Shown: positions 8,780-18,615, counted from the first letter of the stretch. The stretch: 64,000 bases of DNA from Candidatus Pelearchaeum maunauluense (GCA_030059675.1 JANVYQ010000005.1:58372-122371), one strand, 5' to 3'. Notes: a model not told the origin generated them from the letters alone. Program-made: numbers and translations.

Positions 8780-9214
8780 TTGGTGGAGCAGACGCAGCAG
8801 AGGCGCATAAGGATTCTCGTCGCCAAGCCTGGGCTTGACGGCCACGATAGAGGGGCTCTTGTCTTAGTGAGGGCATTCAGAGACGCGGGAATGGAAGTTA
8901 TATACACAGGTCTCTTCGCGACTCCTGAGCAGATAGCCCAAACAGCCGTTGACGAAGATGTGGATGTAGTAGCGCTCAGCCACCTAAACGCAGCTCATAT
9001 GACGCTCTTCCCAAAGGTGGTGGAGGAGCTGAAGAAACGCGGAGGCGAGAACATAGTAGTGGTGGGGGGAGGGATAATACCGCCCGAAGACGCGGAGATA
9101 CTAGAGAAGAAATACGGCATAACAGGAAACTTTGGCCCAGGAACACCGCTCAAAACAATCATAGACCACATAGTAGAGCGCGTAAAGCGCGAAAGATGGG
9201 GAATAAAGGAATAA
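8780..9214 (+). CDS. mcmA2: Methylmalonyl-CoA mutase, cobalamin-binding (small) subunit
   Basis: 144 residues, the size of the stand-alone B12-binding subunit found in archaea. The cobalamin motif DxHxxG is present as GLDGHDRGA with Asp20, His22 and Gly25; the downstream Ser/Gly loop (LSHLNAAHMTL) and VVVGGGIIPPED complete the Rossmann-like fold. With the large subunit (not in this window) it interconverts (R)-methylmalonyl-CoA and succinyl-CoA. TTG at 8780 or GTG at 8783, both after GGTGGGG at 8772-8778. Its own promoter is likely, with TTTTTATTAA near 8738-8747. The flanking B12 genes supply its cofactor. Confidence 0.93.
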   Translation: MVEQTQQRRIRILVAKPGLDGHDRGALVLVRAFRDAGMEVIYTGLFATPEQIAQTAVDEDVDVVALSHLNAAHMTLFPKVVEELKKRGGENIVVVGGGIIPPEDAEILEKKYGITGNFGPGTPLKTIIDHIVERVKRERWGIKE

Positions 9215-9338
9215 TACTCACCATACCATCCCTCTCAGTCAAGCGTTACCTCATTACGACATGCTAGGTTTATGATACGAAAGTAGCAAAATCCCCAGAA
9301 ACCTAAACAACAATACCCGAGAAGATAAATAACGATAG

Positions 9339-9478
9339 CGCCGGGGGGCGGATTCGAACCGCCGACCAACGGGTCGCTGTAGAGGGCCTTCCGCAGGGTG
9401 GTGAGTTAGTGTTATATGCTGTGTTTGGCTGGGGTCTCCTTAACAGCCCGCTGCTCTACCGAGCTGAGCTACCCCGGC
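9339..9478 (-). tRNA. tRNA-Asn (GUU) with a 66-nt archaeal intron
   Basis: Acceptor GCCGGGG pairs with CCCCGGC; D arm GCTC/GAGC; anticodon stem GCGGG/CCCGT with loop CTGTTAA, anticodon GTT; T arm GGCGG-TTCGAAT-CCGCC; discriminator G73, usual for Asn. CCA is not encoded. The intron is 9375-9440, inserted after position 37. It forms a textbook bulge-helix-bulge: central helix CUGU (loop) with ACAG (intron 3' end), bulges UA^A and CG^A, outer helix the anticodon stem, inner helix GGAG/CUCU. Splicing would need the tRNA endonuclease and then a ligase such as the RtcB encoded at 43.8-45.3 kb. Confidence 0.96.
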
Positions 9479-9511
9479 TTGGCGTTATTTTTCCTGTCTG
9501 ATTAATTAACC

Positions 9512-10915
9512 TTAGCGGCTTGTGTATTTCTTGGCAGCGGCTAGTATTTTTTCTGCTCTTTTCCTGTTGGCGGCTAGGTGTAGGTGCGTGTATTGGGCCT
9601 GGGTTTGGTGTATCATCCAGCCGTCCATCCCATTCACTATCCCTCTGCCATGTATCATCTTATAAGCGAACCTTGCATCTCTTGGGACATCCTCTATAAC
9701 CGAGAAGTGGAATTCATGGCCTCTTATCTTCTCGTCAATCTCTGATACTAGGTTGTCTCTTATGGTGTTGGCTAGGGTATAGTTCAGTGTGAGCTGTCTG
9801 GTCATGCGTGTATCAGCATCTAAAACACCAACCATCCTATACTTGTTATCATCAAAGTCTATTATCGTGCGTGTAAGATACATTAAGCCACCGCATTCGC
9901 AGTAAATGGGCATCTCATCCTCAACAGCCTTCTTCAAAGCGTTAATCATGCTCCAGTTCTCTGAGAGTTGTTTAGCGAAGCTCTCTGGAAATCCACCTCC
10001 CATGTATATAAATGCGGTGTCCTTAGGGAGGATGTTATCGTGGATTGGGCTGAAGAAAATCAGCCTAGCTCCCAGCTCTTCTAGAAGCATTAGAGAATCC
10101 CAGTAGTAGAAGTTGAATGCCTCATCATACGCCACAGCTATGCATGGACGCCCTTCATCATCAACTATCCTTTCTTTCCTGATTCTGGCCATGCTGGATA
10201 AACGCGGTGCTCCTTTCGCTATTTCCAACACTGCGTCAAGGTTTATGTGCTCCTCAATGAATAGAGCAATAGCGTCAAGTTTTTCCTGAATTTCTTCCCG
10301 TTCATGCGTCGGTATTAGGCCGAGGTGTCTTTCTGGTAATGCTATGTCTGGATTGTATGGTAGGGCTCCTACTATGCGTGTCTTTGTAAAGCGTTTAATT
10401 GCTTCACTACACCATTTTGCGTGTTTTTCCCCTGCTACCTTGTTTAGTATTACTCCCTCTATGCTAAGTCCTTTGCCAAGAGATTTAGCGCCCCTAACTA
10501 CCGCTGCCGCGCTCCCAGCCATGCGCGAGACATCAACAACAAGCAGCACAGGAGCTTTGAGGAGTCGTGCAATCTCGGCGGTGCTTGCAGTGTGGCTTCT
10601 CCCGCTTAGCCCATCAAAAAGCCCCATAACCCCCTCAATTACAGCAACATCAGCATCAAGCATAACATGCTTGAACAGGCTGACAACCCTGCTTTTACTC
10701 AGCAACCATGTATCTAGGTTTCTGGACGGCCTGCCTGTTGCCGCCATGTGGTAGCTGGGGTCTATGAAGTCTGGCCCGACTTTAAAGCCCTGCACTTTGA
10801 GGCCGCGTCTCTTTAGGGCGGCCATCAGGCCGGCCGCTATTGTTGTCTTGCCTACGCCGCTCTCTATCCCTGCTACGACCACGCGGGGTGCTCTTATATT
10901 GGATATGCGCCGCAC
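9512..10915 (-). CDS. cbiA: Cobyrinic acid a,c-diamide synthase
   Basis: Amidates the a and c carboxylates of cobyrinic acid (or hydrogenobyrinic acid) using glutamine and ATP in corrinoid synthesis. 467 residues. N-terminal dethiobiotin-synthetase-like P-loop VVAGIESGVGKTTIAAGL at 13-30, the KVGPDFIDPSYH substrate segment, and a C-terminal class I glutaminase domain with the nucleophile region YCECGGLMYLT and the GGGFPESFAKQL motif. Start ATG at 10915 overlaps the end of the asparagine-synthetase-like gene by 22 bases, so the two are one operon. No other cbi genes are in the window, so this may serve salvage or a dispersed pathway. Confidence 0.94.
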   Translation of the reverse strand: MRRISNIRAPRVVVAGIESGVGKTTIAAGLMAALKRRGLKVQGFKVGPDFIDPSYHMAATGRPSRNLDTWLLSKSRVVSLFKHVMLDADVAVIEGVMGLFDGLSGRSHTASTAEIARLLKAPVLLVVDVSRMAGSAAAVVRGAKSLGKGLSIEGVILNKVAGEKHAKWCSEAIKRFTKTRIVGALPYNPDIALPERHLGLIPTHEREEIQEKLDAIALFIEEHINLDAVLEIAKGAPRLSSMARIRKERIVDDEGRPCIAVAYDEAFNFYYWDSLMLLEELGARLIFFSPIHDNILPKDTAFIYMGGGFPESFAKQLSENWSMINALKKAVEDEMPIYCECGGLMYLTRTIIDFDDNKYRMVGVLDADTRMTRQLTLNYTLANTIRDNLVSEIDEKIRGHEFHFSVIEDVPRDARFAYKMIHGRGIVNGMDGWMIHQTQAQYTHLHLAANRKRAEKILAAAKKYTSR

Positions 10916-11883
10916 ACCCGACAGTAGTTCGCCCCTTCCCTGAGATGCGTCATGCAGTCTGGGCAGGTCTTCTCGCCCTCGCCCATCCTACGCGGAACGC
11001 CCACGACCTGCCTGAACACGCGGTAATAAAGCAGCCCTTCGCGACTCCTTATAACAACACCATCATCCTCAAAGAACTTCATCTTCATGGCCTCATACTC
11101 CTCATCGGTTATGAGCGATGTAATCTCTGAGAGAACTTCATTCACTCCAGAGCCAGCGCCTATGTGAAGCTTAGAGCGCCAAAGAAGACGGCTAGGGAGT
11201 ATGCCCTCATAAGCCTTCCTAAGTATCCACTTACCCCAAACTATGCCCCGTTCCTCACGCACCTTAAGGCTACTGTCAATCTGCATGGCCATGTTCATGA
11301 ACTGCTCATCCAAGTAAGGTAGTCTAGCGTTAATCCCAAGCGACGCGGCTAGGGGTCTGGAAGAGAAGCTCATGACCTTCCAGGTTCTCTGGAGAGCCTG
11401 TTCAAGCTCATCTCGCGGTAGCTTATAGTAGAATGTGTAGCCAGCGAAGAGCTCGTCGGCTCCGTCCCCAGTCATTACGGCGTCAAACCCGCGTTGCTTA
11501 GCTTCTATCAACCCAAGGTAAGCGGCTATGCTACCGTTAATCTCCATCGGGTCGTAGCTCCTAACAACCCTGATTACATCGGGCAAAACCCGGAGTATTT
11601 CATCCTCGGTCGGCGTAACTACTACATGCTTAATGCCATACTGGGATGCTACAATCTTAGCATACTCTAGGTCTTCATGAACGCTTCCCGCAGCTACGGT
11701 TATGCCGGTGAGGCTGGTATAGCGTGAAGCAACCGCAGCTAGGATTGAGGTATCCAAACCGCCTGAGAGGAGAAGGCAATCGGCCAAGTTTCGCTTAACT
11801 GCCAAGTCCAGCAGGTTGCGTAAGTTAATGCAAATAGGCTCAATATCCTCCTGCGCTACCTCCCCTACACCACTTCCCTCCAC
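10894..11883 (-). CDS. Asparagine-synthetase-like PP-loop enzyme with C-terminal zinc ribbon
   Basis: 329 residues, only the ATP-pyrophosphatase (synthetase) half of AsnB. The PP-loop LLLSGGLDTSIL is at 37-48, with the later MTGDGADELFAGYTFYY and SRPLAASLGINARLPYLDEQF segments. The N-terminal glutaminase domain with its Cys2 nucleophile is absent, so ammonia must come from solution or a partner. A C-terminal zinc ribbon with CPDC (307-310) and CRVC (321-324) is added. Start is GTG at 11883, with TTTTTATTA near 11909-11917. The overlap with cbiA, a glutamine-dependent amidase, hints at a linked amidation role, but a plain asparagine synthetase is also possible. Confidence 0.82.
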   Translation of the reverse strand: MEGSGVGEVAQEDIEPICINLRNLLDLAVKRNLADCLLLSGGLDTSILAAVASRYTSLTGITVAAGSVHEDLEYAKIVASQYGIKHVVVTPTEDEILRVLPDVIRVVRSYDPMEINGSIAAYLGLIEAKQRGFDAVMTGDGADELFAGYTFYYKLPRDELEQALQRTWKVMSFSSRPLAASLGINARLPYLDEQFMNMAMQIDSSLKVREERGIVWGKWILRKAYEGILPSRLLWRSKLHIGAGSGVNEVLSEITSLITDEEYEAMKMKFFEDDGVVIRSREGLLYYRVFRQVVGVPRRMGEGEKTCPDCMTHLREGANYCRVCGAYPI

Positions 11884-11989
11884 GCGGAGCCGCGTCTATC
11901 GCTTATCTAATAAAAATTTTGGTTAGAATACCTGCCTGTATTTTCGGATTTAGCGGTTTTGTAAGGTGTTTGGGCTGGATGCTTGATGA

Positions 11990-12026
11990 AGGTTTATAAA
12001 TAAGTTGGTTGGATTATCCATCCAAC
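11990..12026 (+). promoter_or_regulatory. TATA box and inverted-repeat operator of the B12/metallophore importer operon
   Basis: TTTATAAAT at about 11993-12001 is a strong archaeal TATA box. Right after it, GTTGGTTGGAT (12004-12014) and ATCCATCCAAC (12016-12026) form an 11-bp inverted repeat with a single mismatched pair and a one-base spacer. It covers the expected transcription start about 25 bases from the TATA box, a typical place for a repressor to block RNA polymerase. The cognate regulator is unknown. Confidence 0.6.
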
Positions 12027-12043
12027 TTTTCTGGGGGATAAAA

Positions 12044-13297
12044 ATGACAAACTCCATACAACCTGTAAAAAAACCAGCCATACTGGCTGTGTTCGGTCTT
12101 ATCATAGGCCTAGTGCTGGGCCTAGCCATCGGGCCGCTTGTCCAACAAGCTGAGACAACCACAGTTGTAACGACGGCCTATCAGACAGTAGAGAGAACTA
12201 CTACGCTCACAGAAACGCGTGTAACAACTATTACAGAAACCGTTGAGATTTTGGAGAAACGCCAGCTCCCGCCGCTTAAGCTGGAGATAAAATACGCGAA
12301 GCTGTTTGATGTTACGTTCTATGATGGCTATAAGGTTGTGCGCGATGCGCTCAATAGAACATTAATCTTGGTACCGCGTGGTGCTGAGCCGCCGCAGGAT
12401 GTGGAGGGTGTAGTAATCTACACACCCGTGGAGCGGGTAGTTCTTCTCAGCGCAACCCACGTTGCTCTGCTAGAAAGACTGAAAGAACTCAAGCCCGATA
12501 TATTGGGCAGTGTGGTTGGAATAGCTTGGGGAGGAAGCTATGAGTGGTATTTCCAAGATGTGAAGAAGGCTCTTGAGGAAGGCTCTATCAAGGATGTGGG
12601 CGCTGCGTGGTCGCCTAACCTTGAGGAGATAGTAGCCCTCAAACCTGACCTGATGGTGATCTACACATTCCCAGGCGATACCCTGCCTGGGAAGCTTGAC
12701 GAGCTGGGAATACCATATGTAGTTGATAATGAGTGGCTGGAGAACCATCCACTGGGAAGATTTGAGTGGATTAAATTCATAGCAACATTCTACGACCTGG
12801 ATTATGAAGCTGCGCAGATATTCGCAAATGTTGAGGAAACGGTAAAGGAGTTAAGAGAGCTGGTCAGCGGGTCAGCCGCGCCTCGTGTGGCTTGGTTCAG
12901 CGTGTATAAGGGAACAGTATATGCAAGCGGTGGCCGCTCATACGTGGTTGTAGCCCTAAAGGAGCTGGGCGCAGACTATATCTTCAGCGACACAACAGCG
13001 ACAGGCAGCGTGACGCCAACTATGGAGGAGCTAGTATCACGCGCAGCAGATGCGGATGTCATAGTCTATGCATCAGACATCATAGCGAGTATTGAAGACC
13101 TTCTGAAAGAGGTTCCTGGCCTTGCTGATTCAAAGGCGGTGAAGGAAGGCCGTGTCTATATCTTCTCCAAGACTTATTGGCAGCTTGGCTTTGCCTATAC
13201 TGAAGAATGGTACCGCGACTTGGCTGCTATACTATACCCTGAGCTTTTCCCAGACTACGAGCCGCAGTTCTTCATAAGGCTTGCCAGCGGTGGGTGA
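12044..13297 (+). CDS. btuF: ABC transporter substrate-binding protein, cobalamin/Fe-siderophore (BtuF/FepB) type, membrane anchored
   Basis: 417 residues. N-terminal hydrophobic anchor (about 12-34 from the ATG), a Thr-rich linker (TTTVVTTAYQ, TTTLTETRVTTITETVE), then a class III periplasmic-binding fold: TPVERVVLLSATHVALLERL, a KPDLMVIYT half-domain junction, long backbone helix and the C-terminal lobe ending in EEWYRDLAAILYPELFPDYEPQFF. It captures cobalamin or another chelated metal outside the cell and hands it to the permease. ATG at 12044 follows GGGGGAT at 12032-12037. First gene of a three-gene operon with permease and ATPase. Neighbouring B12 genes favour cobalamin over siderophores. 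Confidence 0.85.
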   Translation: MTNSIQPVKKPAILAVFGLIIGLVLGLAIGPLVQQAETTTVVTTAYQTVERTTTLTETRVTTITETVEILEKRQLPPLKLEIKYAKLFDVTFYDGYKVVRDALNRTLILVPRGAEPPQDVEGVVIYTPVERVVLLSATHVALLERLKELKPDILGSVVGIAWGGSYEWYFQDVKKALEEGSIKDVGAAWSPNLEEIVALKPDLMVIYTFPGDTLPGKLDELGIPYVVDNEWLENHPLGRFEWIKFIATFYDLDYEAAQIFANVEETVKELRELVSGSAAPRVAWFSVYKGTVYASGGRSYVVVALKELGADYIFSDTTATGSVTPTMEELVSRAADADVIVYASDIIASIEDLLKEVPGLADSKAVKEGRVYIFSKTYWQLGFAYTEEWYRDLAAILYPELFPDYEPQFFIRLASGG

Positions 13298-14318
13298 TGT
13301 GGCCGCGCAGCCGCGTATCTTAATGCTCTTTACAACATTCCTGCTAGCCCAGCCCCTTACCATCTTATTCTCAGTCTCCATAGGTAGTTTGGCAATACCC
13401 TTCAATAGCGTTATTGATGCGCTGGTTAACGGCTTTAGAGGAGATGATATAGTCTCAACCGTAATATGGAGTATACGGCTTCCACGTACTATAACCGCCG
13501 CTCTAGGAGGCGCTGGCCTGGCCGTCGCAGGAGTTATGCTACAAGTATTCTTCCGCAACCCGCTGGCAGACCCGTATATACTCGGAATAGCTTCAGGCTC
13601 TTCGCTCTTCGTAGCATTAGCCATACTAGCGGGATTCACCTTCGGCATAGTAGCGTCGCCATACGACCCGTATTTCCTCTTCACTGCCAGCTTCCTAGGC
13701 GCTGCCGCCGTGTCAGCGCTGATAATAACACTTTCAAGCATTGTCAGGAGCGTAATCACCCTATTAGTGGCTGGCCTTATGATAGGCTATTTAGCGTCTG
13801 CCCTAACTAGCATACTACAATATCTGGCCGACATAGAGCGCGTACGCGCGTTCATCTTCTGGGTGTTGGGAAGTTTCGCAGGCGCTAAGTGGATACATAT
13901 AACTCCCATGACTGTAGCTGTTCTCGCGGGAGTTACGGCGTCTCTATTCTTAGCTAAACCGTTCAACGCTTTATTGTTGAGCGATGACTATGCGAGGAGC
14001 CTGGGGGTGCGTATAAGGTTTGTGAGGCTGTCGGCAATAGCCATCACGGCTCTACTCACATCAAGCGTCACAGTTGTAGCAGGCCCCATAGGATTTGTGG
14101 GGCTTGCTGTCCCCTACTTAGCTAGGCTGGCCGCCCAAAGCTCGGATAATAGGCTACTCATACCCCTCTCCGCCCTCCTAGGCTCAACAGTAACGGTAGC
14201 CGCGGACATGGCCGCGCGCACATTACTCTCACCTATAGAGCTGCCCGTAAGCGCAATAACAGCCCTATTCGGTGTTCCTATAGTAATCATGCTTCTAATT
14301 AGGAGGGGCTCTCTATAA
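13281..14318 (+). CDS. btuC: FecCD/BtuC-type ABC permease
   Basis: 345 residues with about ten transmembrane helices. FecCD family features: SIRLPRTITAALGGAGLAVAGVMLQ, FFRNPLADPYILGIASG and VAGPIGFVGLAVPYLARL, the last being the ATPase-coupling region. It forms the import channel fed by the preceding binding protein. The reading frame opens with TTG at 13281, overlapping the previous gene; GTG at 13299 or ATG at 13323 are also possible starts and would drop only a short pre-helix stretch. Its last base overlaps the first of the ATPase ATG. Confidence 0.93.
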   Translation: MPAVGDVAAQPRILMLFTTFLLAQPLTILFSVSIGSLAIPFNSVIDALVNGFRGDDIVSTVIWSIRLPRTITAALGGAGLAVAGVMLQVFFRNPLADPYILGIASGSSLFVALAILAGFTFGIVASPYDPYFLFTASFLGAAAVSALIITLSSIVRSVITLLVAGLMIGYLASALTSILQYLADIERVRAFIFWVLGSFAGAKWIHITPMTVAVLAGVTASLFLAKPFNALLLSDDYARSLGVRIRFVRLSAIAITALLTSSVTVVAGPIGFVGLAVPYLARLAAQSSDNRLLIPLSALLGSTVTVAADMAARTLLSPIELPVSAITALFGVPIVIMLLIRRGSL

Positions 14319-15568
14319 TGATGCTGAAAACCGATAAAATAGTAAGACGTTATACAGAGATTATTAGAGAACCTCGACATCATGCTCTAAGAAGTCATAA
14401 GCTAAAAGTTGGCTATCCTAAGCGTATAGTGATAAGCGGTGTAGAGCTTGAAGTTCTTCCTGGAGAATTTATCGCTGTAATAGGTCCAAATGCTTCGGGA
14501 AAATCAACCCTGTTAAAAACACTGGCCGGCCTGCTGAAGCCGCTGGGCGGTGTGGTCTACCTAGATGGGAGGGAGATAACCCGCTGGCGCCCGCGCGAGC
14601 TTGCCACGAAGCTTGGGGTGGTCTTAACAGAACGGGTAAACCCAGGCCTTATGACAGCTTTTGAGGTAGTAGCGCTGGGTAGATACTCATACACAGGAGC
14701 CTTAGCGCGGCTCACTAGGCGGGATAAGGAGATAGTTCTTAAAGCTCTGGAGAGCGTAGAAGCCCAGCACCTAGCCAATCGCCGTTTCAACGAGCTTAGC
14801 GATGGTGAAAAGCAGAAGATAATGGTAGCACGCGCACTAGCCCAAGAGCCACAAATAATAATTCTAGACGAGCCCACCACGCATCTAGACGCGCGAAACA
14901 AGATAGAGATTCTCCTGTTGTTGCGGCGTCTGGCGCGTGAGAAAACAATAACGGTTATTGTCTCGCTTCATGAGGTTGAGCTTTCTCTTAGACTAGCTGA
15001 TAAGCTGGTTATAGTGAGGGATGGGCGTGCAGAGGTCTTTAACAATCCAGAAGAATTCATCATAGAGACGGGGGTTGAGACGCTTTACCTGATGAACGAT
15101 CGGGTGAGCTTCGACCATATCTCATACACGGTAGAGGTTCATGACGAGCCTAAGCGCGGTACGCCTGTCTTCGTCATAGCAGGGGCAGGCAAGGGCGCGC
15201 TAGTCTACCGCCTCTTAAAACGCCTAGGATATGTTATAAGAACTGGAATACTTCACGAAAACGACATAGACTACCACGTAGCAGCTAAGCTGCGCGCGGA
15301 TATAATATCAGAAAAACCCTACCAGCCGATAACAGAAAATACATACCTAAAGGCTCTTCACGCAGCAACAAGCGCTAATATAATCATAGACGCATCACCA
15401 CCAATAGGCCTGCTAAACTCCAAAAACCTAGAACTCGTCAAAGAGCTACGAAGAAGACAAAAAAGAATCGTGAAGATTATTGAAGAAGATGACAGCCCAA
15501 GAGACTATGATGAGGTATGCTGCACCTTAGCTATGCTTCCACGTATTTTAGAGGAGTTAATTAGGTAG
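14318..15568 (+). CDS. btuD: Cobalamin/Fe-type ABC transporter ATPase with a C-terminal extension
   Basis: Residues 28-260 form the ATP-binding cassette: Walker A GPNASGKST at 56-64, Q-loop replaced by the LTERVNPGL region, signature LSDGEKQK at 160-167, Walker B IIILDEPTT at about 180-188, switch His in VSLHE. The family is usually about 250-260 residues; this one has roughly 150 more, with VFVIAGAGKGALVYRLLKRL and later a STANIIIDA-like stretch (ATSANIIIDASPPIGLLN), resembling a small Rossmann-like domain of unknown role. ATG at 14318 overlaps the permease stop, so it belongs to the importer operon. Confidence 0.92.
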   Translation: MMLKTDKIVRRYTEIIREPRHHALRSHKLKVGYPKRIVISGVELEVLPGEFIAVIGPNASGKSTLLKTLAGLLKPLGGVVYLDGREITRWRPRELATKLGVVLTERVNPGLMTAFEVVALGRYSYTGALARLTRRDKEIVLKALESVEAQHLANRRFNELSDGEKQKIMVARALAQEPQIIILDEPTTHLDARNKIEILLLLRRLAREKTITVIVSLHEVELSLRLADKLVIVRDGRAEVFNNPEEFIIETGVETLYLMNDRVSFDHISYTVEVHDEPKRGTPVFVIAGAGKGALVYRLLKRLGYVIRTGILHENDIDYHVAAKLRADIISEKPYQPITENTYLKALHAATSANIIIDASPPIGLLNSKNLELVKELRRRQKRIVKIIEEDDSPRDYDEVCCTLAMLPRILEELIR

Positions 15569-15593
15569 CTGGATTTGTTGGAGGAGGATAGCT

Positions 15594-16559
15594 ATGTCTT
15601 CATGTTCAAATAAGTCGTTGGGTTCTGGGGAGCTTCGTATTGTTTCAACCGTCCCAAGCGCTACTGAGATTGTATGCGCCTTGGGGCTTATAGACTCGCT
15701 GGTAGGCGTTACGTATGGGTGTGATTTTCCGCCAGAGGTACGCGGTAAGCCGATTGTAGTTGAGAGCACAATGCCTAAAGGGCTTACTATGCGCGAGATA
15801 CATGAGCTTGTGAGCAAAGCTAAACAACAAGGCAAAAACTATTTCAGTGTTAAACTTGACCTACTCGCGGAGCTTAAGCCCAACTTATTAATTTACCAAG
15901 GAGTATGCGACGTATGTTCTGTTCAGCAGAAGCAGGTTCATAACACGTTCAGCGTTAATCCATCCTCCTTCAACGTCTTATCACTACATGCGGAGAATAT
16001 AATGGGGATTCTTGACGATATTAGGCGTGTGGGTGGGGCTACTGCAAAGGCCGTTGAAGCGGCGTCGCTTGTTAGAAAACTCTCTATGAGGATTCAGGAG
16101 CTTAACACCATGGTCGTTGTGAAGAATAGACGGCCGCGTGTTTTGCTGATGGAGTGGCTAGACCCGCCGATAGTAGGTGGCCACTGGGCGCCTGAGCTGG
16201 TTAATCTAGCGGGTGGTCTTCCAACCTTGGCAGAGAGCGGCAGGCCCTCACAAACCGTTAGCTGGGATGAAATAGCTAGAGAAGACCCAGACATTATAGT
16301 TGCCGTCCCCTGCGGCTATACTGTTCCTGAGACACTGAGAGAGATGCGCAGGATATCTCCGCCTGAAGATTGGTGGAGGCTTAAAGCCGTGAGAGAGGGG
16401 CAGGTATGGGTTGCCGACGCGAGGTCTTACTTCTCAAGGCCAGGGCCACGCTTCATACACGGGCTTGAGATACTCGTGGAGCTCTTATGGGACATGCAGG
16501 CGTATAGCGATAGTGCTGGTGTTGAGCCATACGCCTTAGCCGAGCCTTGGCTTAGATGA
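15594..16559 (+). CDS. BtuF-like corrinoid-binding protein without signal peptide
   Basis: 321 residues. The N-terminus RIVSTVPSATEIVCALGLIDSLVGVTYGCDFPPEV and the later APELVNLAGGLPTLAESGRPS and DPDIIVAVPCGYT segments mark the cobalamin-binding branch of the class III binding proteins. Unlike the first gene of this cluster there is no signal peptide or membrane helix, so it would stay in the cytosol unless exported unconventionally. Several Cys residues (GVCDVCSVQQ) are notable. ATG at 15594 follows a strong GGAGGAGG at about 15580-15588. It lies 25 bases after the ATPase gene on the same strand, probably the same transcript. Confidence 0.85.
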   Translation: MSSCSNKSLGSGELRIVSTVPSATEIVCALGLIDSLVGVTYGCDFPPEVRGKPIVVESTMPKGLTMREIHELVSKAKQQGKNYFSVKLDLLAELKPNLLIYQGVCDVCSVQQKQVHNTFSVNPSSFNVLSLHAENIMGILDDIRRVGGATAKAVEAASLVRKLSMRIQELNTMVVVKNRRPRVLLMEWLDPPIVGGHWAPELVNLAGGLPTLAESGRPSQTVSWDEIAREDPDIIVAVPCGYTVPETLREMRRISPPEDWWRLKAVREGQVWVADARSYFSRPGPRFIHGLEILVELLWDMQAYSDSAGVEPYALAEPWLR

Positions 16560-16563
16560 CAAT

Positions 16564-18207
<1,644 letters not shown>

Positions 18208-18286
18208 TCACCAAACAGGTTGGTTAAAGACTTTCCCCCATTATAAAACGAACAACCCAACATATTAAAGCGGAAATATATGATAG

Positions 18287-18360
18287 TGGACCGGCGGGGA
18301 TTTGAACCCCGGACCTCCCGCACGCCAGGCGGGCGATCCTCCAGGCTGATCTACCGGCCC
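18287..18360 (-). tRNA. tRNA-Ala (GGC)
   Basis: Intronless cloverleaf: acceptor GGGCCGG/CCGGTCC containing the G3-U70 wobble pair that marks Ala, D arm GATC/GATC, anticodon stem CCCGC/GCGGG with loop CTGGCGT (anticodon GGC), T arm CGGGG-TTCAAAT-CCCCG, discriminator A73. CCA is not encoded. It lies just upstream of pyrG on the same strand. Confidence 0.97.
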
Positions 18361-18405
18361 TCTCTTCTATGTGTTGTCTTTGTAGGGGTTTGTTTATTTT
18401 AAGAT

Positions 18406-18552
18406 TTAGCGTTTATGCTGTTGTGTTATTGCCCTTACACGGGCGGCTGGGTTGTTGGGATGGCTCTCAAATACGTGTTTTACAAATTCTTCATAGCTCT
18501 CAAACATGCTGCCGCATAGTGGGCATTTGATAATCCATTCTACTTTTCTCAA
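18406..18552 (-). CDS. Small C2H2 zinc-finger protein
   Basis: A 48-residue frame opening at TTG 18552. It contains a complete C2H2 finger, CPLCGSMFESYEEFVKHVFESH-like: Cys-x2-Cys, twelve residues, His-x4-His within residues 10-31, followed by a basic tail ending HKR. The spacing suits a classic DNA-binding finger or protein-contact module. Archaeal genomes encode small single-finger proteins of this kind, mostly uncharacterised. A TATA-like TAAATATAA near 18586-18594 on this strand lies about 35 bases upstream. It is divergent from pgk and shares its promoter region. No ATG start is available, which lowers confidence in the exact N-terminus. Confidence 0.6.
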   Translation of the reverse strand: MRKVEWIIKCPLCGSMFESYEEFVKHVFESHPNNPAARVRAITQQHKR

Positions 18553-18615
18553 GGAGGGCGTTAATGGTGTTTCATCACCAAAACTTATATTTAATGTAGA
18601 TTATGTCGCCTGCTG

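Noticed and set aside
11884..12043. Cobalamin riboswitch upstream of the importer
   Set aside because: No B12-box GCCACTG-like core, the leader is only about 20 bases long, and riboswitches of this class are not expected in archaea.
18550..18590. C/D box sRNA suggested by GTGATGA
   Set aside because: No D box CTGA at suitable distance and no terminal stem; the sequence is better explained as promoter and zinc-finger gene start.
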